Shown: positions 1 through 8,876 of the stretch, one piece after another
Layout of the letters: every line of letters starts with the position of its first letter
How positions within the stretch are numbered: the stretch's first letter is position 1
Assembly: GCF_022921075.1 (NCBI RefSeq)
Contig: NZ_CP095050.1
Location: 2,294,001 to 2,358,000 of the forward strand
Length of the DNA stretch: 64,000 nt
Source: Hymenobacter sp. 5317J-9
Lineage (GTDB): Bacteria; Bacteroidota; Bacteroidia; Cytophagales; Hymenobacteraceae
Reading direction: 5' to 3'
Program-made: the position numbers and the translations under genes
The notes under the pieces: model-generated
Told to the model about the DNA's origin: nothing
Database searches by the model: none
The model's input: the letters and a program-made list of their open reading frames with translations, nothing else

Positions 1-1179
1 TTCTCGCAGCCCATTACCGACAACGTGGAGGAAGCCGCTTCGGGCGTGAAAGGCTCTATTGCGGTTAAGATTTACGGCACCGACCTAGCCACGCTGGAAG
101 CCAAGGCCCGCGAAGTATATGAGGTGCTGAAAACGGTAAAGGGCATTGACGACCTGGGCGTGTTGCGCAACATTGGGCAGCCCGAGTTCCACGTCGATTT
201 GGACGAGCGCCGCATGGCCAGCTACGGCGTGGATAAATCGGATGCCAACTCGGTGCTGGAAATGGCCGTGGGCGGCAAGGAAGCCACGCAACTGTATGAG
301 GGCGAGCGCAAATTCCCCATTCGGGTGCGCTACGAGCCCCAGTTCCGCCAAACGCCCACCGAAATTGCGGCCCTGATGGTGCCCACTCAGAGCGGCAAAA
401 CCATTCCGCTCTCCGAAATTGCTAACATCGGCTCCGTCACCGGCCCGAGCCTGATTTACCGCGACGACAACCGCCGCTTCGCCGCCGTGAAGTTTTCGAT
501 TCGCGGCCGCGACATGGGTTCGACCATCAAGGAAGCGCAGGAAAAAGTGAACCGCCACGTGAAGCTGCCCGCCGGCTACGAGCAGAAATGGACCGGTGAT
601 TTCGAGAACCAGCGCCGGGCCCAGCAGCGCCTCACGCAGGTGGTGCCTATCTCGCTGGGCCTCATTTTCTTCATCCTTTTCATCCTGTTCAGCAACCTCA
701 AGGATGCCGGGCTGGTACTGCTCAACGTGCCGTTTGCCATCATCGGCGGCATTGCGGCGCTGCTCATCACGCACACCAACTTCTCGATTTCGGCCGGCAT
801 TGGCTTCATCGCCCTGTTCGGTATCTGTATCCAGAACGGCGTGATTCTTATCTCTGTCTTCAAGCAAAACCTGGTCAAAAAGCATACGCTTGACCATTCC
901 ATCAACGAAGGCGTGATTTCGCGGGTGCGCCCCGTGGTGATGACGGCCCTCATGGCCACCATCGGCCTGATGCCGGCTGCTATCAGTACGGGCATCGGTT
1001 CGGAGACTTCGAAGCCGCTGGCCATTGTGGTAATTGGTGGCCTGATAACGGGTACCATCCTCACGCTCTTTGTGTTCCCGCTGGTATTCGAGCGCTTCTA
1101 CCGCTCAGAGCATACGCATTACGGCGACGATTTGGCCGCCGAGCGGGCAAACCGCGAGCAGCCAGTAGGAGCGCATTAA
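1..1179 (+). CDS. Heavy-metal RND efflux pump, CzcA/CusA family (5' truncated)
   Basis: This is the C-terminal part of an inner-membrane proton-driven metal pump. The reading frame is open from base 1, so the gene begins upstream of the window. The visible ~392 residues contain the second periplasmic porter region (LGVLRNIGQPEF) and the last group of membrane helices (VVPISLGLIFFILFILF, then IGFIALFGICIQNGVILIS), ending in a charged tail. It is closely similar throughout to the downstream gene at 1361, so the two are tandem paralogues. A strong intrinsic terminator follows the stop codon, so the two genes may be separate transcription units. The metal-specifying TM4 motif lies outside the window, so the substrate cannot be read here. 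Confidence 0.9.
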   Translation, partial: FSQPITDNVEEAASGVKGSIAVKIYGTDLATLEAKAREVYEVLKTVKGIDDLGVLRNIGQPEFHVDLDERRMASYGVDKSDANSVLEMAVGGKEATQLYEGERKFPIRVRYEPQFRQTPTEIAALMVPTQSGKTIPLSEIANIGSVTGPSLIYRDDNRRFAAVKFSIRGRDMGSTIKEAQEKVNRHVKLPAGYEQKWTGDFENQRRAQQRLTQVVPISLGLIFFILFILFSNLKDAGLVLLNVPFAIIGGIAALLITHTNFSISAGIGFIALFGICIQNGVILISVFKQNLVKKHTLDHSINEGVISRVRPVVMTALMATIGLMPAAISTGIGSETSKPLAIVVIGGLITGTILTLFVFPLVFERFYRSEHTHYGDDLAAERANREQPVGAH

Positions 1180-1203
1180 CCTATGGCCTTTAACCTTCCG
1201 GCT

Positions 1204-1241
1204 AAAAAAGCCCACTGCCTAATCAGGCGGCGGGCTTTTTT
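1204..1241 (+). terminator. Intrinsic terminator after the first metal pump gene
   Basis: AAAAAAGCCC and GGGCTTTTTT form the outer stem, with an inner GCCT/AGGC stem. The T-tract on the plus strand follows the upstream stop codon by about 25 bases. The symmetrical A/T runs mean it could also act on the minus strand. Confidence 0.8.
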
Positions 1242-1360
1242 CATGCTTGCCAGCTTCACAGGCCATTCGTGGCTTCATAAAACACTCATTGTTTTCTCAT
1301 CAACTTTTCACCAGATTCTCATTCCCCGCCCTCTGTGCTGCCTATTTGCCATCGTCTTCC

Positions 1361-4300
1361 ATGAATAAGTTTATTTCCGGCATTGTCGCCTTTTCGCTGA
1401 AGAACCGCTTCTTCGTCTTTTTCATGACGGCGCTGCTGGTGGCAGGCGGCACTTACAGCTACGTGCACACGCCCATCGAGGCGTTCCCGGACGTCACGAA
1501 TACGCAGATGATTATCGTGAGCCTCTGGCCCGGCCGCTCGGCCGAGGAGGTAGAGCGGTTCGTGAGTACGCCCATTGAGGTGGCCATGAACTCGGTGCAG
1601 ATGAAAAGCAATATGCGGAGCATCAGCATGTTTGGCTTGTCGGTGCTCAAGATAAACTTTGAGGATAACGTGGAAGATTTCTTCGCCCGGCAGCAGGTGA
1701 ACAACCTGCTCAGCGGCGTGAACCTGCCCGCCGGCTGCGACTCGCACGTGCAGCCGCCCTACGGCCCCACGGGCGAGATTTTCCGCTACACCGTGCAGAG
1801 CCGCACCGGCCGCAGCACCAACGAACTGCTCGCCATCCAGGACTGGACGGTGGAACGGCAGTTGAAATCGGTGCCCGGCGTGGCCGACATCGCGGCCTTC
1901 GGCGGCACGCGTAAGGTGTACGAAATCAGCGTGAACCCTGCCATGCTGGCCAAGTACGACATGACGCCGCTGGAGGTGTTTGAAGCCGTGCAGAAATCGA
2001 ACATGAACGTGGGCGGCGACGTGATTGAGAAAAACTCGCAGAGCTACGTGGTGCGCGGCATCGGCCTGCTCACCAAGCCCGAAGACATCGGCAACATCAT
2101 CGTCAAGGACATCAACAACGTGCCCGTGCTGGTGCGCAATGTGGCTCAGGTGAAGGAAAGCAACGCCCCCCGCGTGGGCCAGGCCGGGCTCGACGACCAG
2201 AGCGACGTGGTGGAGGGCATCGTGATTATGCGCAAAGGCGAAAACCCCGCCGAAGTGCTGGGCCGCGTGAAAGCCAAAATCGCCGAGCTCAACGAAAAAG
2301 TGCTGCCCAACGACGTGTACCTCAAAACGTTTTACGACCGCGACGTGCTGATGGACCACTGCACGCATACCGTGATTCATAACCTGATTGAGGGCATTGT
2401 GCTGGTGACGCTCATCGTGCTCATCTTCATGGCCGACTGGCGCACCACGCTCACCGTGGGCGTGGTGGTGCCGCTGGCACTGCTGTTTGCCTTCGTGTGT
2501 TTGCGCCTCAAGGGAATGAGTGCCAATCTGTTGAGCATGGGCGCCATAGACTTCGGCATCATCATCGACGGGGCCGTGGTGATGGTGGAGGGCATCTTCG
2601 TGGTGCTCGACCACAAGGCCGAAAAAGTCGGGATGGAGAAGTTCAACAAGCTCGCCAAGCTGGGCATGATTCGCAAAACCGGCGGTGAGTTGGGCAAGGC
2701 CATTTTCTTCTCCAAGCTCATCATTCTGACCTGCCTGTTGCCCATTTTCGCCTTCGAGAAGGTGGAGGGCAAGATGTTCAGCCCGCTGGCCTATACCTTG
2801 GGCTTCGCGCTGGTGGGCGCACTTATTCTCACGCTCACGCTGGTGCCGGTGCTGTGCTCGCTGCTGCTGAACAAGAACGTGAAGGAACGGCACAACCCCA
2901 TCGTGACCTTCTTCGACACCATTGTGACCAAGGCCTTTGGCTTCACTTATCGCCACAAGCTGCTCAGCTTCGGCGTGACCATGGCCATTGTGGTAGCGGG
3001 ACTGTACTCATTTAAATTCCTGGGCTCGGAATTTCTGCCCGAGCTGAACGAAGGCGCGTTGTGGGTGGAAACCAAGCTGCCGATGTCGTCTTCGCTCACC
3101 GAAACCAACAAGATGGCGGCCAACTACCGCCGCATCCTGCGCTCGTTTCCGGAAGTAACGTCGGTGCTGAGCCAGACCGGGCGCTCGAACGACGGCACCG
3201 ACCCTTCGGGCATCTACTACGTGCAGGCCCAGGTCAACCTTAAGCCCAAGGAAGAGTGGAAGCGCAACATCACCAAGGAGCAGCTGATTGATGAGATGGA
3301 CAAGAAGCTGAAAGAGTATCCTGGTATCATTTTCAACTACTCGCAGCCCATCATCGACAACGTGGAGGAAGCCGTGGCCGGCATCAACGCCGCGCTGGCG
3401 GTGAAGATTTTCGGCAATGATTTGAAGGAGCTCGACGGCAAGGCCAACGAGGTGATGAAGGTGTTGAGCAACGTGCGCGGCGTGAAGGACCTGGGCATCT
3501 TGCGCAACCTTGGCCAGCCCGAAATGAGCGTGCGCCTCGACCAGACCCGCATGGCCGCCTACGGCGTGCAAACGGCTGATGCGCAGACCGTGGTGGAAAT
3601 GGCCGTGGGCGGCAAAGCGGCCACCCAGATTTACGAAGGCGAGCGCAAGTTCGACGTGACGGTGCGCTACCCCAAGCAGGACCGCGACACCGAAGCCAAA
3701 ATCGGCGAGCTGCGCGTGCCCACCATCCGCGGCGGCAAGGTGGCGCTCAAGGAAATCGCCGACATCGGCACAGCCAATGGCCCGGCATTTGTGTACCACG
3801 ATAACGGCCAGCGCTTTATCGCCGTGAAATTCTCCATCCGCGACCGCGACATGGGCTCGACCATCGCCGAAGCGCAGAAGAAAATGGACCAAACCATCAA
3901 GCTCGGCAAAGGCTACCGCATCGAGTGGGCCGGCGAATTTGAGAACCAGGTGCGGGCCACCAAGCGCCTGAGCCAGGTGGTGCCGGTGTCGCTGGTCATC
4001 ATTTTCATCCTGCTGTTCATCACCTTCGGCAACGGCAAGGATGCCGCGCTGGTGCTGGCCAACGTGCCGTTTGCCCTCATCGGCGGCATCGCGGCGCTGC
4101 ACATCACGGGCGTCAACTTCTCGATTTCGGCCGGCATCGGTTTCATCGCCCTCCTCGGGATATGTATTCAGAACGGCATCGTGCTCATCACCGTGTTCAA
4201 GGAGAACCTGCGTAAAAAGCTGAGCCTGGCCGAAAGCCTGCGCCTGGGCGTGGCCTCGCGCGTGCGCCCCGTGGTGATGACGGCCCTCATGGCCATGATT

Positions 4301-4507
4301 GGCTTGTTCCCGGCCGCCCTTAGCACCGGCATTGGCTCCGAAACGCAGAAGCCGCTGGCCATCGTCGTCATCGGCGGGCTGGTGACGGCCACCATCCTCA
4401 CGCTGCTGATTTTCCCGCTCATCTTCGCCTTCTTCTACCGCGAAATGAACCAGAACGGCCCGGCCCCGAAACGCCGCAAGCGGCAGCCGGAGCTGGTGGG
4501 AGCGTAG
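1361..4507 (+). CDS. Heavy-metal RND efflux pump, CzcA-like
   Basis: Full-length inner-membrane RND pump of 1048 residues, normal for the HME group. The ATG at 1361 gives the standard N-terminus (MNKFISGIVAFSLKNR) running into TM1; an in-frame codon at 1247 would add an unlikely leader across the terminator region. In TM4 the sequence DFGIIIDGAVVMVE matches the DFGxxxDGAxxxxE signature of divalent-cation (Zn/Co/Cd/Ni) HME pumps rather than the Cu/Ag type, so the family knowledge favours a CzcA role. The last residue of the usual VEN is G here. The adaptor and outer-membrane partners are not adjacent downstream and may lie upstream of the window. The paralogue ends at 1179. Confidence 0.92.
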   Translation: MNKFISGIVAFSLKNRFFVFFMTALLVAGGTYSYVHTPIEAFPDVTNTQMIIVSLWPGRSAEEVERFVSTPIEVAMNSVQMKSNMRSISMFGLSVLKINFEDNVEDFFARQQVNNLLSGVNLPAGCDSHVQPPYGPTGEIFRYTVQSRTGRSTNELLAIQDWTVERQLKSVPGVADIAAFGGTRKVYEISVNPAMLAKYDMTPLEVFEAVQKSNMNVGGDVIEKNSQSYVVRGIGLLTKPEDIGNIIVKDINNVPVLVRNVAQVKESNAPRVGQAGLDDQSDVVEGIVIMRKGENPAEVLGRVKAKIAELNEKVLPNDVYLKTFYDRDVLMDHCTHTVIHNLIEGIVLVTLIVLIFMADWRTTLTVGVVVPLALLFAFVCLRLKGMSANLLSMGAIDFGIIIDGAVVMVEGIFVVLDHKAEKVGMEKFNKLAKLGMIRKTGGELGKAIFFSKLIILTCLLPIFAFEKVEGKMFSPLAYTLGFALVGALILTLTLVPVLCSLLLNKNVKERHNPIVTFFDTIVTKAFGFTYRHKLLSFGVTMAIVVAGLYSFKFLGSEFLPELNEGALWVETKLPMSSSLTETNKMAANYRRILRSFPEVTSVLSQTGRSNDGTDPSGIYYVQAQVNLKPKEEWKRNITKEQLIDEMDKKLKEYPGIIFNYSQPIIDNVEEAVAGINAALAVKIFGNDLKELDGKANEVMKVLSNVRGVKDLGILRNLGQPEMSVRLDQTRMAAYGVQTADAQTVVEMAVGGKAATQIYEGERKFDVTVRYPKQDRDTEAKIGELRVPTIRGGKVALKEIADIGTANGPAFVYHDNGQRFIAVKFSIRDRDMGSTIAEAQKKMDQTIKLGKGYRIEWAGEFENQVRATKRLSQVVPVSLVIIFILLFITFGNGKDAALVLANVPFALIGGIAALHITGVNFSISAGIGFIALLGICIQNGIVLITVFKENLRKKLSLAESLRLGVASRVRPVVMTALMAMIGLFPAALSTGIGSETQKPLAIVVIGGLVTATILTLLIFPLIFAFFYREMNQNGPAPKRRKRQPELVGA

Positions 4508-4519
4508 CACTGGAACGTT

Positions 4520-4627
4520 GTAGAGACGCAATATTTTGCGTCTCGTCGTTGCTGATGTTGTTTAGTTGGCGCTGTATTGCGCAGTTCCGGCCGTTCAACG
4601 ACGAGACGCAAAATATTGCGTCTCTAC
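4520..4627. repeat. Double-palindrome inverted-repeat element (32-bp arms)
   Basis: Two perfectly complementary 32-bp arms (4520-4551 and 4596-4627) flank a 44-bp spacer. Each arm is itself a hairpin, GAGACGC-n8-GCGTCTC. It fills the gap between two convergent genes and could serve as a bidirectional terminator-like structure. No ORF and no target-site duplication was recognised. See the findings for the shared architecture with other elements in the window. Confidence 0.85.
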
Positions 4628-4632
4628 TCTGT

Positions 4633-6108
4633 TCAACGGCGGCGCATCTTGTTCAGCAGCACCACGGCTTCGGGGGCGCTGCCGGTGAGGAGCACGCCCG
4701 CGCCGTAGAGCACCGTGAGCACGCTGCCGCGCATGAGCATGGTGAGCCACAGGTTGGGCAAGGTGGGCAGGGCCCAGGTGGCCAGCCCGGCCACGGCCGC
4801 CACCAGCAGCAGGCGCGGAATGTGGCCATCGAAGGGCTGCAGGCGGTAGAAATGCCACACAAACCACGTGCGCACGGTGTTGATGCTCACCAGCGCCACG
4901 CAGTACGCCAGGGCCGCGCCTACCAGCTCGTAGCGTGGGATTAGTAGCCAGTTCAGACCCACCACGGCCGAGGCCAGAAGGACGTTGAACAGCAAATCGA
5001 AGCGGTAGCGGGGCGAGGTGACGACGATGGTGCCATTGACGCCCGTGATGCCGTCGAACAGCCGCCCGACCAGCAACAGCACCACGGCCCCGGCGCCGGC
5101 AGCGTATTCGGGGCGGTGGATGAGGCTAAAGATAAAGTCGAGGTTCAGCCCAATGCCGAGGGCCAGGTAACAGCCCACCAGGGTATTGACGCGCGTGACG
5201 CGCTGGTAGAAGATGCCCATTTTGCCCAGGTCCTGCTCTTTCCAGTATTCGGCGATGAGCGAGAAGGCGGTTTTGTTGAGGGCGCGAAAAGGGAGCGTGA
5301 GGGCCGTGCTCACGTTGGTGGCCACCAGGTAGATGCCCGCAGCGGCCAAGCTTACCTTGGCACCCACCATGATGTTGTCGATGTTGAGCAGCACCGTGCC
5401 CGAGATGTTGCTCAGCAGCGCGAAGCCGCCAAACCCCAGCATTTCGCCCAAGGGCTTCACGCGCAGGGCCGCCCGGGTGGGCCGCAAATGCAGCTCGCCG
5501 ATGGCCGCCGCATACGCTACCAGCAGCACCGCTACCACCGCGTAGGCGCTCGCGTAGGCCACCACAAAGCCCGCAAAGCTCAGGTAATGCGCGCTATAGG
5601 CCAGAGCCGACCCCACGATGAGCAGGCGCAATAGAATTTCCTGGCAAAAGGAAGCAAACGAGGTGTGAAACAGCGACTTCAGGTACGCATCAAGCAACCC
5701 GCCCAGCATGATGGCGCCCGCCAGCCCGATGGCCACGCCGTAGTGCTGGCCCAGCAGGGCGGCATCGGCCGGCCCGTACCTGCGCAGCACCAGCGGCTGG
5801 CCGAGGCTCATGACCACCGTCATGGCCGCGAAGCCCAGCAGCGGCAGCCCCAGCAGCAGCGGCAGAAAACCGGCATGGTTGCGCCCCTGGTTGCGGAAAT
5901 ACGGGAAATAGCGCAGGCCGGCGCTGGCAAAGCCAAAGGCGCTGAGCTGGGCCCCGATGGTGGCAAACGACACCAGCAAACTCGTCAGGCCAATCTGGCC
6001 CGGCGTGAGCAGCCGCGGCAGCACGAAAATGGTGTTGGCGAAGCCAATGCCCATGCCAACGTAGGAAATCAGGGTGTTGCGGATGCCCTGGCGCAGTACA
6101 ATGCCCAA
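4633..6108 (-). CDS. Polysaccharide flippase, Wzx/MATE-like (lipopolysaccharide biosynthesis protein)
   Basis: A 491-residue hydrophobic protein with about 12-14 predicted membrane segments, starting RQGIRNTLISYVGMGIGFAN. This is the typical N-terminus of Bacteroidota oligosaccharide flippases of the MVF/PST superfamily. The family moves lipid-linked sugar repeats across the inner membrane. The only start that keeps the conserved N-terminus is TTG at 6108; no in-frame ATG exists before the internal M at about residue 19. It sits at the downstream end of a minus-strand glycan run (pseI, GT-B, deacetylase-like), which suggests it exports the glycan those genes help make. Substrate identity is inference. 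Confidence 0.85.
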   Translation of the reverse strand: MGIVLRQGIRNTLISYVGMGIGFANTIFVLPRLLTPGQIGLTSLLVSFATIGAQLSAFGFASAGLRYFPYFRNQGRNHAGFLPLLLGLPLLGFAAMTVVMSLGQPLVLRRYGPADAALLGQHYGVAIGLAGAIMLGGLLDAYLKSLFHTSFASFCQEILLRLLIVGSALAYSAHYLSFAGFVVAYASAYAVVAVLLVAYAAAIGELHLRPTRAALRVKPLGEMLGFGGFALLSNISGTVLLNIDNIMVGAKVSLAAAGIYLVATNVSTALTLPFRALNKTAFSLIAEYWKEQDLGKMGIFYQRVTRVNTLVGCYLALGIGLNLDFIFSLIHRPEYAAGAGAVVLLLVGRLFDGITGVNGTIVVTSPRYRFDLLFNVLLASAVVGLNWLLIPRYELVGAALAYCVALVSINTVRTWFVWHFYRLQPFDGHIPRLLLVAAVAGLATWALPTLPNLWLTMLMRGSVLTVLYGAGVLLTGSAPEAVVLLNKMRRR

Positions 6109-6150
6109 ACGGTAAGTGCTAAATGAGTAAATGAGCAGCGGCGGCTGGCC

Positions 6151-7590
6151 TCAAAGTTCGGCCACAATCTGACTTCCCGTCAGGAAGGCCGCGCCGCGTT
6201 GCCGCAAGTACACCATGATTTCGGCAAACTGGCGGGGGCCGGTCATGGTGTTGGCCGGGTCAAAATGGTCGTTGTGCCACAGCACGCTGGCGACGCCGCC
6301 GAAGCGTTCAATCTCGGCCAGCATAGGCCGTAGCGCGGGCAGAATGTCGTCGGGTTGCAGCTGTAGGTAGTTCGGATGGTGCAGCGTGGCGTCCATCACT
6401 TGAAGCGGAATCTCAAGAAAACGGCTGGCCTGTCCGGTAACAAAATCGAAGGGGTAGAATGGATGGCAATAGGAGTGGCGAAACCCGTAGTGCTCCGCAA
6501 AGCCCAGCGTTGCATCGTACCGCAGGCCAGCAACAACCAGCGCTTCCAACTGCATTGGCGTCTGGCGCGGTTCCCAACGTAGGTAGTGAAAACGAATGCC
6601 TTGGGCAGGTTCGGTCAAGCTCTCGCTTTGCTCCGATGACAGTTGCGCAAAGTCCGTCGCGGTACCGATGCTACCGTGCAGGGCGAGTTCGGAACCCGAA
6701 GAAGCCAGGTGAATGAACCGCCGCCACAAATGCCGGTCAATTCGGTAATCGGCGTTGGGCGTGCCGTCGGCGCCGGGCCGGTGCTCGGGCAAGATGAAAA
6801 AGGTGGAGCGCGCCCCGTAGCCGGCTACCGTCGCGGCTACCGTTTCGAGGTTGTCCCAGGCGTCGGGCCGCGTGAGCCGCCGCCACAGGCGCTGGCCGAA
6901 GCGCAGGAACTGACCAGCTTTCAGGTCGGCTTTGGCCGGGGCTTTCCAGGCGCTGCGCAGGTTGTCGATGTCGTGGGAAATGAAGGCGGCGAAGGGCGCA
7001 TTTCCAGCCCAGCGGCGGGGCCGCAACGCTTGGCCGGTGACGTGCTCCACGGCGGTGCGCAGCACGTCGAAGTAATAGTTCACCACCGGCAGCGCCACGA
7101 AGCCGTAACGCTGCTGCACGCTGGCGGCGTAGGGGAAGCGGCCGTGCCGGTCGCGGGTGTCGGAGAAATATTCCTGCCAGCCGCTGAGCAGGTAGAAGGC
7201 CGCCGAGATGAGGTCGGCGTTTACGCGGCAGCGGCCGGGCTGCCGGTCCAGCAAGGGCGCTGCAGGTTGGGCATCGAAGAAAAACGGCACTCGCCGGCCC
7301 ACCCACTCCCGATAGTTCGGGGCCGGAGCGTAAGGCTGTTGGCCCTGGAAAAAGTCGCCCGAGCAGTCGGCAATTTCAACCGGCAGTTGATACTCAGCAT
7401 AGCCAATCAGGCCTGCCGGTACGGCCTCGTAAGCCAGTGCAAAATGCCGCAACACGTAGCCCAGCCGCACATCGGCCGTGATAGCGGCCGCGGCGGGCGC
7501 AGGCAAGGGCAAGGCGGAAGAATGAGCCGGCATGGCGGCGAAGATACTGCGGTGCGTAGCCGGCTCCGATGGGCCACTTTGCCGCTTCAT
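6151..7590 (-). CDS. Polysaccharide deacetylase-like protein (DUF7033 type)
   Basis: About 479 residues. The FISHDIDN motif near the middle corresponds to the metal-binding HD/D motif of NodB-type carbohydrate esterases. Later H-containing motifs (ALHGS, LWHNDHFD) fit the remaining metal or catalytic positions, and the N-terminal part resembles the extra domain found in Bacteroidota homologues. The ATG at 7590 overlaps the upstream stop as ATGA, implying translational coupling; a GTG nine bases upstream and an M at about residue 20 are alternative starts. Its place between a GT-B transferase and a flippase suggests trimming or modification of a surface glycan. Deacetylase activity is inferred from the family. 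Confidence 0.8.
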   Translation of the reverse strand: MKRQSGPSEPATHRSIFAAMPAHSSALPLPAPAAAAITADVRLGYVLRHFALAYEAVPAGLIGYAEYQLPVEIADCSGDFFQGQQPYAPAPNYREWVGRRVPFFFDAQPAAPLLDRQPGRCRVNADLISAAFYLLSGWQEYFSDTRDRHGRFPYAASVQQRYGFVALPVVNYYFDVLRTAVEHVTGQALRPRRWAGNAPFAAFISHDIDNLRSAWKAPAKADLKAGQFLRFGQRLWRRLTRPDAWDNLETVAATVAGYGARSTFFILPEHRPGADGTPNADYRIDRHLWRRFIHLASSGSELALHGSIGTATDFAQLSSEQSESLTEPAQGIRFHYLRWEPRQTPMQLEALVVAGLRYDATLGFAEHYGFRHSYCHPFYPFDFVTGQASRFLEIPLQVMDATLHHPNYLQLQPDDILPALRPMLAEIERFGGVASVLWHNDHFDPANTMTGPRQFAEIMVYLRQRGAAFLTGSQIVAEL

Positions 7591-8876
7591 GCCAACCACT
7601 TGGCCAGCAGCTCTGACGCCAGCTCCTGGCTGTGGCCTTCGTTGGGGGTGCCCAGCGTGGCGTTGTAATAGGCGGCACGGCGGAAATGCTCGGCCGGTTT
7701 CTGCGCTTGGTACTGCGCCAGTAAGTCGCGCAACTCCGGCAGGTCATGGGCTTCGTCGATGAGCCCGTGGGCGGCGTAGCCGTAGTAGTCGTGAATGAGA
7801 GGGTTGGCGCTGAAGCGGTAGTAAATACTCACCAGGTTCAGCAGCGTGGCTTCCAAGTGAGTGGATGTATCGGCCGCAATCAGCGCGTCGTGGTTTTGCA
7901 GAAAGGCGAATACGTTTTCCTGCCGCGCGTCCGACCATTGCAGGCCGGGTAAAGCGCGGCGCAGAGGGCCAAAATCGCGTGGGTCGCTGGGGTGGGGGCG
8001 CAGGGTGAACGTCAGCTCGGGCAGCTCCTGCATCAGGTAAGTGAGGGTTTCGGCCAGGGCCGGCAGGGGGTCGTGCACGTTGCAGGCCAGGCCCACGCGC
8101 CGCACGGTCGGCGCAGTGTTCTTCAGGCCCAGAAAGGCGTCGGCTTTGGGCATGCCCACCAGCTCCACGCGGCCGCGCACGGGGCCGCATTGCCGGTACT
8201 TATCGAGGGCGTCCTGGCCTTCGAGCAGGCTCAGGTCGAAGCCAAGAGGCGGGAAGCTGGTGCTCACGCTGGCGTGCTGCACGTAGGCCGTGGGCACGCC
8301 TTCGTCCTGGCAGGCCAGCAGCAGGGAGCGAGTGTCGTCGTTGTGGTCGTTGGAGAATATTACCGCCCGCGGCCGGTAGTGGCGCAGCGCCCGCCGGTAC
8401 ACTTCATAGTAGCCGATGGCGTAGAAAATGAAGTCGAAAAAGCGCCACGCCCGCCGGCCTTCCGTGCGCAGCAGCCCCAGCAACGCCACCGGAAATTGCC
8501 AGTAGTACAGCAGCTTGCGCCGGAGCGACAGCCGGTTTACGGCCCCGTTGTAGCGCCCGATGTTCTTGGCCTGCCCCGCCAGCAGCACGGCGTCGGGCCG
8601 CGCCTGGCGGATGAAGTCGAGGGCGTCGTAGTTGTTGGCGCTCACCACGTAGAGCCACACCTTGCCGCGCAGCTCTTCCGGGTTTTTTATCGGCTTGAAG
8701 ACGTTGCCCACCAGCCGCAAGCCCGCGTAGCCCAGCACCCGCGCTAGGCGCTTGAGCGGGTTGGCGGGCGAAATGCTGGCCATGGCCGCCGCCGGCAGCG
8801 TGGCAAACACGGCCGAGAAGCGCAGCTGTAGAATGTCGCGCAGCCGCGGCAGCAGGGGCAGCGTGGGTCCGGGCAT
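7587..8876 (-). CDS. GT-B-fold glycosyltransferase-like protein
   Basis: A 429-residue soluble protein. Features seen are VIFSNDHNDDTRS, then AYVQHASVS, the TLRPHPSD motif in the C-terminal half, and a later DTSTHLEATLLN stretch. This pattern is shared by CDP-glycerol/polysialyl-type capsule transferases and other GT-B enzymes that recognise nucleotide-activated donors. Its start ATG overlaps the pseI stop as TGATG, so it is translationally coupled to the nonulosonate synthase gene. That makes it a reasonable candidate for the transferase that attaches the pseudaminic-type sugar. I considered PseG (also GT-B) but saw no convincing PseG motifs. Function remains inference. Confidence 0.65.
   Translation of the reverse strand: MPGPTLPLLPRLRDILQLRFSAVFATLPAAAMASISPANPLKRLARVLGYAGLRLVGNVFKPIKNPEELRGKVWLYVVSANNYDALDFIRQARPDAVLLAGQAKNIGRYNGAVNRLSLRRKLLYYWQFPVALLGLLRTEGRRAWRFFDFIFYAIGYYEVYRRALRHYRPRAVIFSNDHNDDTRSLLLACQDEGVPTAYVQHASVSTSFPPLGFDLSLLEGQDALDKYRQCGPVRGRVELVGMPKADAFLGLKNTAPTVRRVGLACNVHDPLPALAETLTYLMQELPELTFTLRPHPSDPRDFGPLRRALPGLQWSDARQENVFAFLQNHDALIAADTSTHLEATLLNLVSIYYRFSANPLIHDYYGYAAHGLIDEAHDLPELRDLLAQYQAQKPAEHFRRAAYYNATLGTPNEGHSQELASELLAKWLA

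Noticed and set aside
1319..4531. Long minus-strand open frames (545 and 507 codons) over the metal pump gene
   Set aside because: They are mirror frames of a high-GC coding region, His/Gly/Ala-rich with no domain, fully inside a clear RND gene.
7587..8876. PseG (UDP-sugar hydrolase) identity for the GT-B protein
   Set aside because: The length, the RPHPSD motif and the C-terminal pattern fit capsule-type transferases better; the PseG signature motifs were not found.
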